From assembly GCF_000745965.1 (NCBI RefSeq), contig NZ_KN050790.1, forward strand, positions 21,084-85,083: a stretch of 64,000 bases of DNA, given 5' to 3'. This DNA comes from Edaphobacter aggregans DSM 19364 (GTDB taxonomy: Bacteria; Acidobacteriota; Terriglobia; Terriglobales; Acidobacteriaceae). Both the position numbers and the translations under genes were made by a program. Below the pieces are notes generated by a model that saw nothing but the letters and a program-made list of their open reading frames with translations, was not told where the DNA came from and searched no databases. Positions 17,806 to 27,683 of this stretch are shown here, one piece after another (position 1 is the first letter of the stretch; each line of letters opens with the position of its first letter).

Positions 17806-19881
17806 TCAATTCGACAACTTCGCTGCCTGGCGCTTGAAGTCCTCTGCCTTCGCCATGTTTCCCTGCCTCTGATAGACATCAGCCAGCGCAAGGTACAGTT
17901 CGGGGCTGGGTGGCTGGAACTGCATCTCGTACTCGAGAATCTTCGCCGCCTGCGGAAAGTCCCCGACCTGTGCGTTCGCCTGCGACAGCTGGATCGCCGT
18001 CTGCTGGCTCACCTCTGTGCGTCATCTCCACCTTGCCTGAGAGAGCCGCGATGTCCTTTGACCGTCCGCTCTGCGCCAGCAGGTCCACAAGCCGCGTCAG
18101 GGCCGGGACGTATCGTGGATCGTCGGCGACCGAGCGTTCGAACCAGGTGATCGCCCCGTCGGTCGAGCCTTGCATCTCTGCGCTCAGGCCGCGTTTGTAG
18201 TCGTCGATCGCACGGCCACGGCGGGCGTCGGCGGTCGCCTCATACGCGGTCCAAACGTCCGTTGTCTCCGTGTCGGCCGCGATGCGGAATGTGAGATTCG
18301 CGTACGCCTTCTGCTGCGTCGTCTCGTCGATCGCGGTGATCACAACGCGGTAGTTCCCCATTGCGAGACCCTCGGTGGATAAGGTGCGTCCCGTGAGCAG
18401 CGTACCCGAGGCGTCAAAGTTCGCGGCGTCGATCTCCTCGTCCTCTTGGTGGGTCTGCTGGCCTGTCTGCATCGTCCCGTACACATAGTGGACCTTGACC
18501 TTGCGGCCTTCGCGGGTCGCCGGGTCGAATGGCTTGGTCCATAGCTGGAAGAGCAGGCGCAACGGCTCGCCGGGATGCAGCGACGTCTGCTGCACTCCCT
18601 TGGGGACGAAGCGCAACCCGGAGACGCTGAAGGGCAGCCCGCCGTCGGGATCGCGCACCGGAGGCTGCGGCGAGAAGATCATGATCCTGCTCAGGGCAAA
18701 TGCGGTCTGCGCCGGATCGGGAACCGTAATTTCTGTACGCTGCCGCACTGCCAGATGGTTCAGATCGTTGGTGAGCGTTGCGACAAGCTGGTATTCGCCG
18801 GGCGCCAGCGGAACCCTGCTCTCCGCGCCGAAGCGCTTGCTGCGCGCCGCAACCGTCTGGCTTTCATTCACCACGCCGGCGAGCCGCTCATTCTGCTCGT
18901 AGACGGGCTTGCCGTCCTTCGTCAGCACGCTGGTCTGCAGCGTCAGCGAGTAGCCCATTCGCTTGTCCGGCAGCGCACCAACGATCCCCTGCTCCGGCCG
19001 TCCGTACGCGAACAGATAATGGACCGTCATCCGTCCGCTGCTGTCACGAAAGACAACCGGCTGAAGGGTCGCCGTGTTGGCTCCAAGAAAGATGCTCGTC
19101 GTTACTCGCTCGTTGGCGCGGCGGTGGTGCCAGCATCTGCCTGGTCAGCGGATTGTCGGGCAGACCCTTGATGGTGCTGAATGTCGGATTGCATGCTCGG
19201 CGTGTAGTCGTTCAGGTCGACCGGCTCGGTGGGAATCAGCGAGATCGCCGTTCGGGCCACCTCGTTTCCCAGAGAGCGCTTGAGGACATCGAGGTTGTTC
19301 TTCTGGACGTTCTTGCCTTGAAGCCCGGTCACCAGCCGCGACGGGCCGTCCTGATAGGGCGAATAAAGCGTGTAGTCCTCGCCGATGCTGCGCTTGTAGA
19401 AGACGATGTAGAAGTGCGACGGCAGCGCCGGATTCGGCGCCTGATAGAACCATATCTGCAGCGGCCGCACGTTGCGCGACTCCGGATAGTTCGCCTTCTG
19501 TTTCGGCTCGCCCAGCACGATGTAGATGTGGCCACGGTCGGTGCGCCAGCCATCCTGCGCGCCGATGTTGCCGTAGTTCTGGTTAGCATAGGTCAGGCGG
19601 CGGTAGTGCTCTTCCCTGTACTCGTTGATGTCGGAGCCGGGAGTCGGATTGCGCGCCTCCCAGAAGAGCTTGATGAAGTTCTCCCGCTCGGCATCGCTCG
19701 TCAGAGCGAGAAACTGCTTTCGCTCCTCGCTCTCGATGATGTAGTTGACCTCTTCGTTGACCCAGTGCCGGTAGCGCGGCGCAAGGTTCTTCGTGGGATC
19801 GACCGCGTGCAGCTGCAGAGTCGCAAAGACCAGCAGCAGGAGTGACAGCAGCAGACGGGGCCGTAACGAGAGCAGAGGCAA
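17806..19881 (-). pseudogene. GWxTD-domain protein, copy 1, frameshifted
   Basis: Nearly the same protein as the intact 692-residue gene at 43879-45957. The start matches (MPLLSLRPRLLL signal, GWRTDRGHIYIVLGEP), but after MQSDI the frame breaks. Compared with copy 2, bases are lost near 19190 and one is gained near 19110. A further one-base insertion near 18018 throws the end into another frame; the last 68 residues (SQQTAIQLSQANAQVGDF) are read separately. The product would stop near residue 259. It sits behind copy 1 of the TonB receptor, mirroring the intact pair. Confidence 0.85.
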
Positions 19882-19905
19882 GGAAGATGCTCCTCCAAAA
19901 GAAAC

Positions 19906-19932
19906 GGGAGAGGGTGCTCGCCACCCTCCCCC
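19906..19932 (-). promoter_or_regulatory. Hairpin between TonB receptor and GWxTD gene (copy 1)
   Basis: GGGTG and CACCC, flanked by G- and C-rich bases, form a hairpin in the 72-base gap between the two genes. The same hairpin is kept in copy 2. It has no T run, so it could weaken read-through or shield the upstream mRNA. Confidence 0.45.
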
Positions 19933-19953
19933 GGAAGTTTAGTCACTGTCAGT

Positions 19954-22900
19954 TCAGAACTCAAACCGCACAGAGCCGCGCGCATAGAACGGCGTCTGGA
20001 ATGCGGTCGGACGGTTGTAATCCACGTTGAGCGGAGGCGGCACTCCAACATCGGTACCTGTCGTCTGCGTGTACTGAATACGCCCCAACTGGAACTGGCT
20101 GTTGGTCACGTTGAACATATCGATCGCCAGCTTCAGCTTATAGCGCTCAAACCTCGAGCCCAGAGGCACCGGATAGTCCCCATGCAAGTCAAGTTGCATC
20201 GTGGACGGTGTGCGGCCCGCAGCACCACGACCTCCGATTGGAACTTCGCCCTGATTGAGATAGATCGGGTGATCGCCCAGCAGACTTAGCGGGACGCCCG
20301 ACTGACCGCGCCATCCGGCACCGAGAGTAAGGCCGCGCGCGCCATGAATGAACGGCGTGTCAGACCCGACGTTGTAGCTCAAAAACAGGTTGCCGACGGT
20401 GCGACGGTCCGTGCTGAGCATGCCGTTGGCGAACTGATCGCCAAGCAGACCCAACTGGCCGGGAGTAAAGTCGAACAACGAGCTGATTCCGGGGTCCGAC
20501 TGTCCGTTGTCGTTGCGATACGCGCCCTCATAGTTGCCGTATAGCGTGCCCCAGCGGAAGTTCACCTTAGCAAGCCAGTGATTGCCGAACCGCTTGTCCA
20601 ACTCGAACTCGGCAGCCTGGTAGCGGCGCACCGGCTTCACGAAGCCATCCGGAATGCCGTCACCACCGTTAGGTCCCGTGCCCGGTCCGTCCATGGTTTC
20701 CAGGTTGAGGAAGCAGGAGCCTCCAACCGGTTGATTCCTTCCATTAATGAATGGGCCACCCACGGCGAAGAAAGTATCGTTATCAGCCGTGCAGCCGGAG
20801 ACCGGAGGCCTGTAGGTACTATCCGTTGGGCTGCCGCTCGGGTTCGCTGCGAGGAATTGCGCCTGCGTATAGGTCACGGCCTGCTCATTCACCGCGATAT
20901 CGGTGCCTGGAGAAGGATTCGCAATTCCGCCCACGAAATTCCCGCCGATCGTGGAGCCTTCCGGCGACTGCGAGCCGATGTCCTCGATAACCCGGCCAAG
21001 ACGCCGGTCGGTGTAGCGCGCCTTGAAGACAAGCGACGGCGTTAGCTCACGCTCAAAGCCGATCACGTATTCATCCTCGTACTGCCCTTTGGTCCCTGGA
21101 AGAACAATCGAGCTCGGAAACGCATAATTCGGCGCGCCAAAATTGGACACGACTCCACTGGCACTAGTCGAGCGCGGTAAGCCGTTAAGCGCGTGCGCTG
21201 CATCGGGGATAATCGTGTAAGACCCATCGGCGTTGATGACAGGTGCGAAGATATAGCCGCGGCCTTGCTTTTCACCGCCAAGCGTGCGAATCGCGGCATC
21301 CAGGGGCATTGCCCAGTAGTTGCGGCCAAAGTTAAAGAACAGCTTGCTCCTGTGGTCCCCCAGCGGATCGATGTTGATGCCGATGCGTGGCGACCAACTA
21401 CCGGTGAACGTGTATTTCAGGTCATTATTTCCGGCAATTTGCTGCTGCTCCCAGCGAACTCCGGCATTGATTGTAATAAAACGATTCATCTGGTAGACGT
21501 CGTTTCCGTAGGCAGTGTGATAACGTCCACTGGAATTCACGTCACGTCCTTGGTATATACCGCGATAGATGGTAGCGTAAACCTGTTGACCATTATTGTT
21601 AAGAGGACAGAGTTGGCAGGTCCGGTCCGTCTGAGTCAGCGCTGCGTTGGTGTTTGTCGCTTGGATCCGGAACTGCGCATTCGTCAACTGTCCGATCGGG
21701 TTGCCAGCGCTGGCAGGTACGGGAATGGGGTCGCCATTGGCGTTCGTACCCGGAATCGGGAACAGGGCTCCGGACTTCAACTGCAAATCAAGAAAGTTAG
21801 TGTGATCATAGGCATATCCCGTTGAGAAGGTGTGCTGCCCCAAAAAACCAAATGTCTTCGAAGTATTGACCGCAATACTGTAGGTATTGTTCTTCGATGG
21901 CTCATACGGACCCAATCCAGAGATAAACGCTGCAGTGGGATTCGCCAGTGCGTTACCGCTGAGATCGTTGATGCCATAGTCGGCCGTCGCCGGATATTCA
22001 TCGAAATGGTTGTAGTTATAAGCATAGGACGCGTCGACAAGCCAGCTCGGCGTAATCGCATGCGTAAGACGGCCCACCGCGTTTCGCGAGCCAAACTGCC
22101 AAGAGCTTGCCGTCGTGCGTGGAAAGAAGGAGGAGATACCATTCGAATCCGTGGCAAACGGTTGCGCGTTGTGCTTCGAAGGATCGGCGAATGCGGACGC
22201 CTCAAAGGTCGTCGAAGAGCGGATCTTCCACGTGATCTTGCCGGCCCAGCTCAATGTGGTGGTGCTGTAGTCAATAGCGCCAAGGGCAACGCTGGGCGAC
22301 GGAGCATTCGGGTTCGCCTGCATCTTGTCCTGCCGCAGCGCCGGATTGAACGCGCCGAAGAAGAACAGCTTGTCCTTGATAAGGTAGCCGCCAAGCTCGA
22401 CGACCCCGTCATACTGCGGGCTGGAGAGCGTCGAAGGCGGCGTGGCCTGCTGGTAGCCAAACTGATAGTACTGGTACCGGCTCGCATACCACGACCCCGG
22501 CCCAAAGTAGGCAGCCACAGCACCGTGATACTGATTGCCGCCGGATTTGGTCACGATCTGCACAATGCCGCCGGTCGCCTTGCCGAACTGCGGCTCAAAC
22601 GCCGTCGTCTTGACGTTGACCTCCTTGATAAAGGCCAGGTTGATTCCAGTTCCGAGCGCGCCATGGAAGCGGTTGAAAGTGCCGATGCTTCCAAAGGCCT
22701 GGTCCGTAATCGTCACGCCGTCCACGACATACAGGTTCTCAAGACCAGATGCTCCGCCGATCGACGGGTTCGCCGCCCCCGGCCCGGTCTGTCCCGGCGA
22801 TCCAGCGACCTGTCCGCTGGCAACGCCCGGCGCCGCGTAGAAGATCGCTGAGACGTTACGCGGCATGGGAACGCTGTTGTAAAACGTGTCCGTCAGATTC

Positions 22901-23313
22901 GAGGTGATCGCGGTGCTCTGGGTATCGATCGCAACCGCCGCCGCCGTGACCTCGACCGTCTGCCCAACATTGCCCACCTGCATCGTCAGGTTCAATGTCG
23001 ACGACACGTTGACCACGACCTCATTGTGCTTCGACTGAAGCATCATGAAGCCATCCTTCGTCGCGGTGACGTCGTAGTAACCCGGTACCAGGTTGGTTGC
23101 GGTAAATCGGCCATTCGAGTCGGTTGTGAGCACACGGTCACCCTGCGGTCCATGCAGAGTCACGGTGGTGCCCGGAATCACCGCCCCAGTCGTATCGCTC
23201 ACGATTCCATTCAGACCACCGGAGATCGCCCCCTGCTGTTGAGCGAAGGCACAAAACGTCGTCAACAGAAGCACCATAACAACATGCGGTAGGCGTTGCA
23301 GAAGTGGTTTCAT
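19954..23313 (-). CDS. TonB-dependent receptor with carboxypeptidase-regulatory domain, copy 1
   Basis: An intact 1119-residue outer-membrane protein. Order: signal peptide ending CAFAQQQ, a carboxypeptidase-regulatory/CNA-B-like domain (about 30-115; GIVSDTTGAVIPGTTVTLHG), a plug (LENLYVVDGVTITDQA, then ATGGIVQIVTKSGGNQYHG), and a long beta barrel ending in YARGSVRFEF. This Oar-like architecture is greatly expanded in Acidobacteriota and is thought to import oligosaccharides or other large substrates. The paralogue at 46031-49399 is very similar along its whole length. A LacI-like palindrome lies upstream. Unlike its GWxTD partner, this copy shows no frame break. Confidence 0.92.
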   Translation of the reverse strand: MKPLLQRLPHVVMVLLLTTFCAFAQQQGAISGGLNGIVSDTTGAVIPGTTVTLHGPQGDRVLTTDSNGRFTATNLVPGYYDVTATKDGFMMLQSKHNEVVVNVSSTLNLTMQVGNVGQTVEVTAAAVAIDTQSTAITSNLTDTFYNSVPMPRNVSAIFYAAPGVASGQVAGSPGQTGPGAANPSIGGASGLENLYVVDGVTITDQAFGSIGTFNRFHGALGTGINLAFIKEVNVKTTAFEPQFGKATGGIVQIVTKSGGNQYHGAVAAYFGPGSWYASRYQYYQFGYQQATPPSTLSSPQYDGVVELGGYLIKDKLFFFGAFNPALRQDKMQANPNAPSPSVALGAIDYSTTTLSWAGKITWKIRSSTTFEASAFADPSKHNAQPFATDSNGISSFFPRTTASSWQFGSRNAVGRLTHAITPSWLVDASYAYNYNHFDEYPATADYGINDLSGNALANPTAAFISGLGPYEPSKNNTYSIAVNTSKTFGFLGQHTFSTGYAYDHTNFLDLQLKSGALFPIPGTNANGDPIPVPASAGNPIGQLTNAQFRIQATNTNAALTQTDRTCQLCPLNNNGQQVYATIYRGIYQGRDVNSSGRYHTAYGNDVYQMNRFITINAGVRWEQQQIAGNNDLKYTFTGSWSPRIGINIDPLGDHRSKLFFNFGRNYWAMPLDAAIRTLGGEKQGRGYIFAPVINADGSYTIIPDAAHALNGLPRSTSASGVVSNFGAPNYAFPSSIVLPGTKGQYEDEYVIGFERELTPSLVFKARYTDRRLGRVIEDIGSQSPEGSTIGGNFVGGIANPSPGTDIAVNEQAVTYTQAQFLAANPSGSPTDSTYRPPVSGCTADNDTFFAVGGPFINGRNQPVGGSCFLNLETMDGPGTGPNGGDGIPDGFVKPVRRYQAAEFELDKRFGNHWLAKVNFRWGTLYGNYEGAYRNDNGQSDPGISSLFDFTPGQLGLLGDQFANGMLSTDRRTVGNLFLSYNVGSDTPFIHGARGLTLGAGWRGQSGVPLSLLGDHPIYLNQGEVPIGGRGAAGRTPSTMQLDLHGDYPVPLGSRFERYKLKLAIDMFNVTNSQFQLGRIQYTQTTGTDVGVPPPLNVDYNRPTAFQTPFYARGSVRFEF

Positions 23314-23850
23314 TCTCTCCCCCCGTAAAAGTGATCCAGCGAGTTGCTGACCTCACGTTGCCGGGCGAGCGTCGTACACACCGAGAAGGAGGTCGAGACG
23401 GGCCTGAATGATGACTCAATAACGATACGCAATTCACGCACCAAAACTGCTCGCTCTACAACATTTGTCCTATCTGAATGAAGACAAAACCGCATACTCT
23501 GAATCCCCGAACAGAATCCCTGGATTGGAAATCCGACGCCATATGAAAATTGGGATGAAACACAAAATGAGGATGAATTGCAGTAAACGTTTACTAAACA
23601 CCTGCATTTAGGCCACTATCCGCCTGAAAAGCGTTCCCGGTTCGCCGTAATTCTGCCACTCGTCCCAACCTCAGGCGCGTTCGTCCCACAGCGGTCTGCT
23701 AAAAACTGTAGGTGCGGAGATTCAGGGTCCCAAAAAGCCGGCGCTGGATGCTACTTTTACCTATCGCAGTAAACTGACCATCATCTCTGTATTGAGGAGC
23801 CATGGGATCAGCCGCAGGACCAGTTGCATCACACCTTGGAAACGCAAGGC
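23314..23850 (-). other. Leader and promoter region of TonB receptor copy 1
   Basis: About 540 bases with no gene. Large parts align by eye with the region upstream of copy 2 (shared CGCCATATGAAAATTGGGAT, GCTAAAAA(C/A)TGTAG and a GATTCAGGGTC block), so the duplication covers the promoter too. The homology seems to fade near 23850. Confidence 0.6.
23582..23595. promoter_or_regulatory. LacI-family-like operator palindrome
   Basis: AGTAAACGTTTACT is a perfect 14-bp palindrome with the central CG pair and AAACGTTT core typical of LacI/GalR-family operators. It lies about 270 bases upstream of the TonB receptor start. The matching place upstream of copy 2 (GCCGTAAAAGG) has lost the symmetry. No LacI-type regulator gene is in the window. 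Confidence 0.5.
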
Positions 23851-23900
23851 AAGACGGAGAGAACAGTACCCCTCTCTCGTTGACTGGGAGTGTCAATTAG

Positions 23901-24296
23901 GATCAAAGGTCTATCCACTCGAAGATTGTCCGTTTCGGCAAGCTCACCGGACGGCCGCAGATTCATTCGGATCTCGTTACTCAGTTCGCCCATGCTGGAC
24001 TGCACGCAGATCGTTTATATAGCCCTCCGACGGGTCGTTTCGAAGTCACTACCGTGCATGGCGCCAAGAACAGGGAGTTTGATCACGTTTTCATATTTTG
24101 GGGATATCGCCTTCCGCCTGCGGAAAAGCGAAGGAAGTTGCTCTACAACGCTGTCACAAGAGCGAAACGCTCTTGCGTGCTCCTCGTCCTGCAGAGCAAG
24201 CCCGGAATGATAGGCGCAGACCCTGCGCTGAATCTCCTTGGGGATTATCCTTCGGCACTAAAAAGTGCGAATAGATCAAAGGCTAAAGGCTCATAG
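23901..24296 (+). pseudogene. Superfamily I (UvrD-like) helicase, C-terminal fragment
   Basis: The frame opens after a stop at 23898 and reads KIVRFGKLTGRPQIHSDL, then FEVTTVHGAKNREFDHVFIF and KRRKLLYNAVTRAKRSCVLL. VHGAKNREFDHV and LLYNAVTRAKRS correspond to helicase motifs V and VI of UvrD/Rep-type enzymes. Walker A and B and the rest of domain 1 are absent, so this is a gene tail without a start. It may come from a larger nuclease-helicase of an accessory element. Confidence 0.78.
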
Positions 24297-24314
24297 AAAT
24301 GTTGCTTTGCAAGT

Positions 24315-24349
24315 TATTTGGCGTAAATATTTGCACGCTATTTGGCGTA
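24315..24349 (+). repeat. Direct repeat TATTTGGCGTA x2 before a transposase remnant
   Basis: TATTTGGCGTA occurs at 24315-24325 and 24339-24349, 24 bases apart, each followed by A/T-rich bases. The spacing is close to two or more helical turns. The pair ends 10 bases before the start of a Mu-type transposase fragment, so it may be transposase-binding sites of the element end or an operator. Confidence 0.55.
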
Positions 24350-24359
24350 TATTGAGCGC

Positions 24360-24575
24360 ATGCAAACGGTGGGCGAGCTGTCCTCTGCGAGTCGGGATCT
24401 TGCATTGCATCGATTCCGGTTGCTTGAGCCCCACTTGGAGCATGACCGACCCCTGAGAGTGATTGCAGCAGAGGCTTGAGTACCTTTTCGGACAGTGCAA
24501 CGGTGGGCTGCCCAGTACCGAAGGTTCGGGCTGGTGGCTCTTGCGCGCAAAGTTCGCGAATTGAGTGCAGCGTGA
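24360..24575 (+). pseudogene. Mu/Tn5053-type transposase N-terminal fragment with internal stop
   Basis: From ATG 24360 the frame reads LALHRFRLLEPHLEHDRPLR and VIAAEA, then TGA at 24477, and continues in the same frame VPFRTVQRWAAQYRRFGLVA and LARKVRE to a stop. The two parts join into the usual N-terminal helix-turn-helix of Mu-like transposases (LEHDRPL..AAEAGVPFRTVQRW), where the stop occupies the normal Gly (GGA to TGA). The DDE catalytic domain is missing. Confidence 0.75.
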
Positions 24576-24598
24576 CAGATGGATTGCGGACTCGCCCC

Positions 24599-26143
24599 TC
24601 ACGTCCCGCAGAAGGTATGACTCACATACTCGTCAGGGCTAGCTGGCGTGGCATAGCGCAGCAACTCCGGCCTATCCTTGTATGGGCGCGATACCACGTT
24701 CACAATCTCCTCGAACGGCTGGAAGTCTTGGCCCTCAGTGGCGGCGCTGAGGGCCTCCTCCACTAAGTGGTTGCGCGGGATGAATGCCGGACTTGCCATC
24801 CGCATCATCTCCGTGCGTGATTGCAGTGCAGTGGACTCTTCCTCGAGACGACGGCGCCACCCAGCAGCCCATGAGTCATATGCGACGGGGTTATCGAACA
24901 GCTTACTCACCTCCCTGTCCCCTAGCGGGTCTGCTGCAGCATCGCACAGTCGTCGGAAGGTCAACGTGAAGTCGGCGTGGTTGGACGCCATACGTTCCAA
25001 CAGATCTTCGACCAATGCGGCATCGCCTTGACGTTCGGTCAGAAGACCTAGTTTACGGCGAAGGCCGGCACTTCGAGCCGCCTCGTATTGAGGATCAAAG
25101 GCTGAGAGCGCCTCTTTAGCCGACTCCAGTGCGGCTTCGTCGTCGCCTACCTCTTCCGCCATAACCGGTAGCAGCGCTTCGGCCAGACGTGTCAGATTCC
25201 AGAGCATGGCACGAGGTTGGTTCGCATAGGCATAGCGTCCCTGCTGGTCGATGGAGCTGAAGACAGTAGTAGGATCGTATGCCTCCATGAAGGCACAGGG
25301 ACCATAGTCGATCGTCTCTCCCGAGATGGAGGTGTTATCTGTGTTCATGACGCCGTGGATGAAGCCGAGGAGCATCCACTGTGCAACCAAGTTTGATTGC
25401 CGGGCGATCACGCCGTCCAGCAGGGCCCGGTAGGGTTGTTTAGCCTGCGATGCTCCTGGATAGTGCCGGGCGATCGCATAGTCTGCCAGCTGTCGCGTCC
25501 CTTCTGTGTCGCCTTTTGCAGCGAAGTACTGGAAGGTTCCTACGCGGAGGTGGCTCGCCGCTACCCTGGTCAACACAGCTCCAGGCCAGATCGTTTCGCG
25601 ATACACTCGCTCCCCTGTCGTCACGGCAGCGAGAGCCCGAGTGCTTGGCACGCCCAACGCCGCCATGGCCTCGCTCACGATATACTCGCGCAAAACCGGA
25701 CCGAGCACGGCTCGGCCGTCGCCGCCACGAGAGAAGGGTGTCCGACCAGATCCCTTGAGTTGGACATCGTAGCGCACACCGTTAACCGCAATCACCTCGC
25801 CTAACAGGTTGGCGCGGCCATCGCCGAGCTGGGGTACAAAATGCCCGAACTGATGTCCGGCGTAGGCCATCGCCAGGGGCTCGGAGCCCTCGGCGACACG
25901 ATTACCAGCCAGAATCTCGACTCCCTGCGTACTCTTCAGGGCATTCGGATCCAATCCCAGATACCGCGCCAGTTCCACATTTATCTTCACGAGGCTCGGG
26001 ACAGCTACCAGCGTTGGATTCACCCGTGCATAGAAGCGTTCCGGCAGACGCGCATAGGTATTTAGGAAGTTGAAACGAACTGCAAGGGGGTCGGAGTCAG
26101 AGACTGCGGAGTCTCCAAACTCGGGAACATCCTGTGAACTCAT
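24599..26143 (-). CDS. selO: Protein adenylyltransferase SelO (UPF0061/YdiU)
   Basis: A 514-residue protein counted from ATG 26143, where homology begins (NFLNTYARLPERFYARVNPT). Conserved blocks include AMAYAGHQFGHFVPQLGDG, the nucleotide-binding KGSGRTPFSRGGDGRAVLG, the catalytic-loop GVMNTDNTSISGETIDYGP, and the C-terminal NPAFIPRNH-like SPAFIPRNHLVEEAL. SelO is a pseudokinase-fold enzyme that transfers AMP to Ser, Thr or Tyr of other proteins and helps redox homeostasis. The last residues are HTFCGT, with Cys at the place where eukaryotic members have selenocysteine. It appears intact although it sits inside a region full of mobile-element scraps. Confidence 0.93.
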   Translation of the reverse strand: MSSQDVPEFGDSAVSDSDPLAVRFNFLNTYARLPERFYARVNPTLVAVPSLVKINVELARYLGLDPNALKSTQGVEILAGNRVAEGSEPLAMAYAGHQFGHFVPQLGDGRANLLGEVIAVNGVRYDVQLKGSGRTPFSRGGDGRAVLGPVLREYIVSEAMAALGVPSTRALAAVTTGERVYRETIWPGAVLTRVAASHLRVGTFQYFAAKGDTEGTRQLADYAIARHYPGASQAKQPYRALLDGVIARQSNLVAQWMLLGFIHGVMNTDNTSISGETIDYGPCAFMEAYDPTTVFSSIDQQGRYAYANQPRAMLWNLTRLAEALLPVMAEEVGDDEAALESAKEALSAFDPQYEAARSAGLRRKLGLLTERQGDAALVEDLLERMASNHADFTLTFRRLCDAAADPLGDREVSKLFDNPVAYDSWAAGWRRRLEEESTALQSRTEMMRMASPAFIPRNHLVEEALSAATEGQDFQPFEEIVNVVSRPYKDRPELLRYATPASPDEYVSHTFCGT

Positions 26144-26384
26144 AGGTACTTGGATGTTGGCACGGGCTTTAAGTTCCGTGCAAGGTATCGACCGAACGGT
26201 ACTCAGAAAATGCAACACCGGCTGCGATTCGAAGTGGATCTTGCGCTGTTCGAGTTTGGCGAAGGGCCGGGTCAAAATCGGCCAGATTTCGTCCCAGCCG
26301 GTCCAGCTTCCAAACCACAAGCGGCATCTTCGACCGTTCAGCGAGTCTGCTAAGCCGGTCCCTTTCGCAAAAGAAGTAAGCAAT

Positions 26385-26585
26385 TTAAAGAGGCTGAATG
26401 TCGGCTGCCTGCCAGCCCTTAGGCCCCTTAATCACATTGAACTGCACAGCCTGACCCTCTTGGAGGCTCTTAAAGCCGCTCGAGGTGATTGCGGAGTAAT
26501 GTGCGAAAACGTCTTCGCCGTTTTGACGGCTGATGAAGCCAAACCCCTTGGCATCGTTAAACCACTTCACTGTTCCCTGTTCCAT
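26385..26585 (-). CDS. csp: Cold-shock protein (CspA family)
   Basis: A 66-residue single cold-shock domain: [18 protein letters not shown] with RNP1 (KGFGFI), and DVFAHYSAI as RNP2. The start at 26585 has GAGGAA nine bases upstream. Such proteins bind single-stranded RNA and melt secondary structure, often during cold or stress. It stands alone, about 240 bases before selO on the same strand. Confidence 0.94.
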   Translation of the reverse strand: MEQGTVKWFNDAKGFGFISRQNGEDVFAHYSAITSSGFKSLQEGQAVQFNVIKGPKGWQAADIQPL

Positions 26586-26748
26586 AGTGTTTTCCTCGGT
26601 TCTCATCTGTTGCCATGCGCAGTCAAATTGGGGTTCGGGTCGCATCGTTGCTAAAACCAAACTTGTTCCCGTGCAAGGTGTTTGCATATTAGCACCCCGC
26701 TCGTCAAATTGTGGCGTCCCCAAAATCCGCGAGAAGTCGCGGTCTCCA

Positions 26749-27683
26749 CTAGATTCCCAAATTGTCGTTCACCGCGATCCCAATGTCTTGCTCCGACTCC
26801 AGATAACGTTCGGTGGTCTGGATCGAGGAGTGGCCGAGCAGGAACTTGATCTGCTCGAGATCGCCGCCATTCTTGCGGCAGAGCTTGGCGCAGGTACGGC
26901 GCAGGTCGTGGGCGCCGAAGTGTTCGATCCCGATTTGCTTCGATGACTGTTCAACTACCGACCAGACCGCCCAGTCGCTCAGGGTGTCGCGGTTAATCTT
27001 CCCGCTCTTCGAGATCGAACGCAGCAGCCGACCGTCTTCAATCCCCGCCGCGGTCATCGAGGCGTTGATGCCCTGCTTGACCCAGATGGGGATGGCACGG
27101 TTCGGATGCGCCGACCCTTGCCCTCAAGGTCGGCCAGGACCCAGCGCCCCTCCCTTTGTTGGATGGTTCGACGTCAAGCTCGGCCAGCTCGTTCCGTCTC
27201 AGGGCGCAGCCAACCAGAAGCGCCAGGATCACGTAGTCGCGTTTGCCCTTGAGCCGTAGAGCGGTCGGGGACGGCCAGCAGCTCTTTCGCCTGCTCCCGG
27301 GTCAGCCAATTGCCAAGCCGGGTTCCCTTCTGGCGGATGTTGGGGATGTCGTCAGGCTGGCCGCCTCCTCCGATCCGATCATCTTGTTCCGCCGGGCCTC
27401 GCCCACCAGCTTGCGCACAGCCGAGAGCCGGAGGTTGATCGTCGAAGGGGAAAGCGACTCCATGCCCGCCTCCACTCCATTATTAATAAGGAGCGGGAGA
27501 GAGGCCGGCTGGCATAGAAGGCGAAGAGGTCGTCGAGTGCCTTGGCGTAGTTGCCCCGGGTGTGGGGCGACAGCACCGCGTCCAGGACCAGCTGCGCAGC
27601 CGGGCCTGGGCCGGGGTGAGGGCGAGAGGCTCCGCTTCCCTGCTTTCAGGTGGCACAGGCACCAAAACGAGCTCGCTTGTCAT
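26749..27683 (-). pseudogene. Tyrosine recombinase/integrase with several frameshifts
   Basis: Successive minus-strand frames give one integrase: start at 27683 (MTSELVLVPVPPESREAEPL), core-binding LSPHTRGNYAKALDDLFAFY, first catalytic block LALLVGCALRRNELAELDV, then a last intact stretch with IEHFGAHDLRRTCAKLCRKN and LLGHSSIQTTERYL. Catalytic Arg (ALRRNE), HxLRR, GHSS and the Tyr nucleophile are all present but spread over at least three frames. It lies about 300 bases from the tRNA-Ala-like repeat at 28.0 kb, the usual place for an element's integrase, so it probably inserted the 16.7-28.0 kb block before decaying. Confidence 0.8.
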
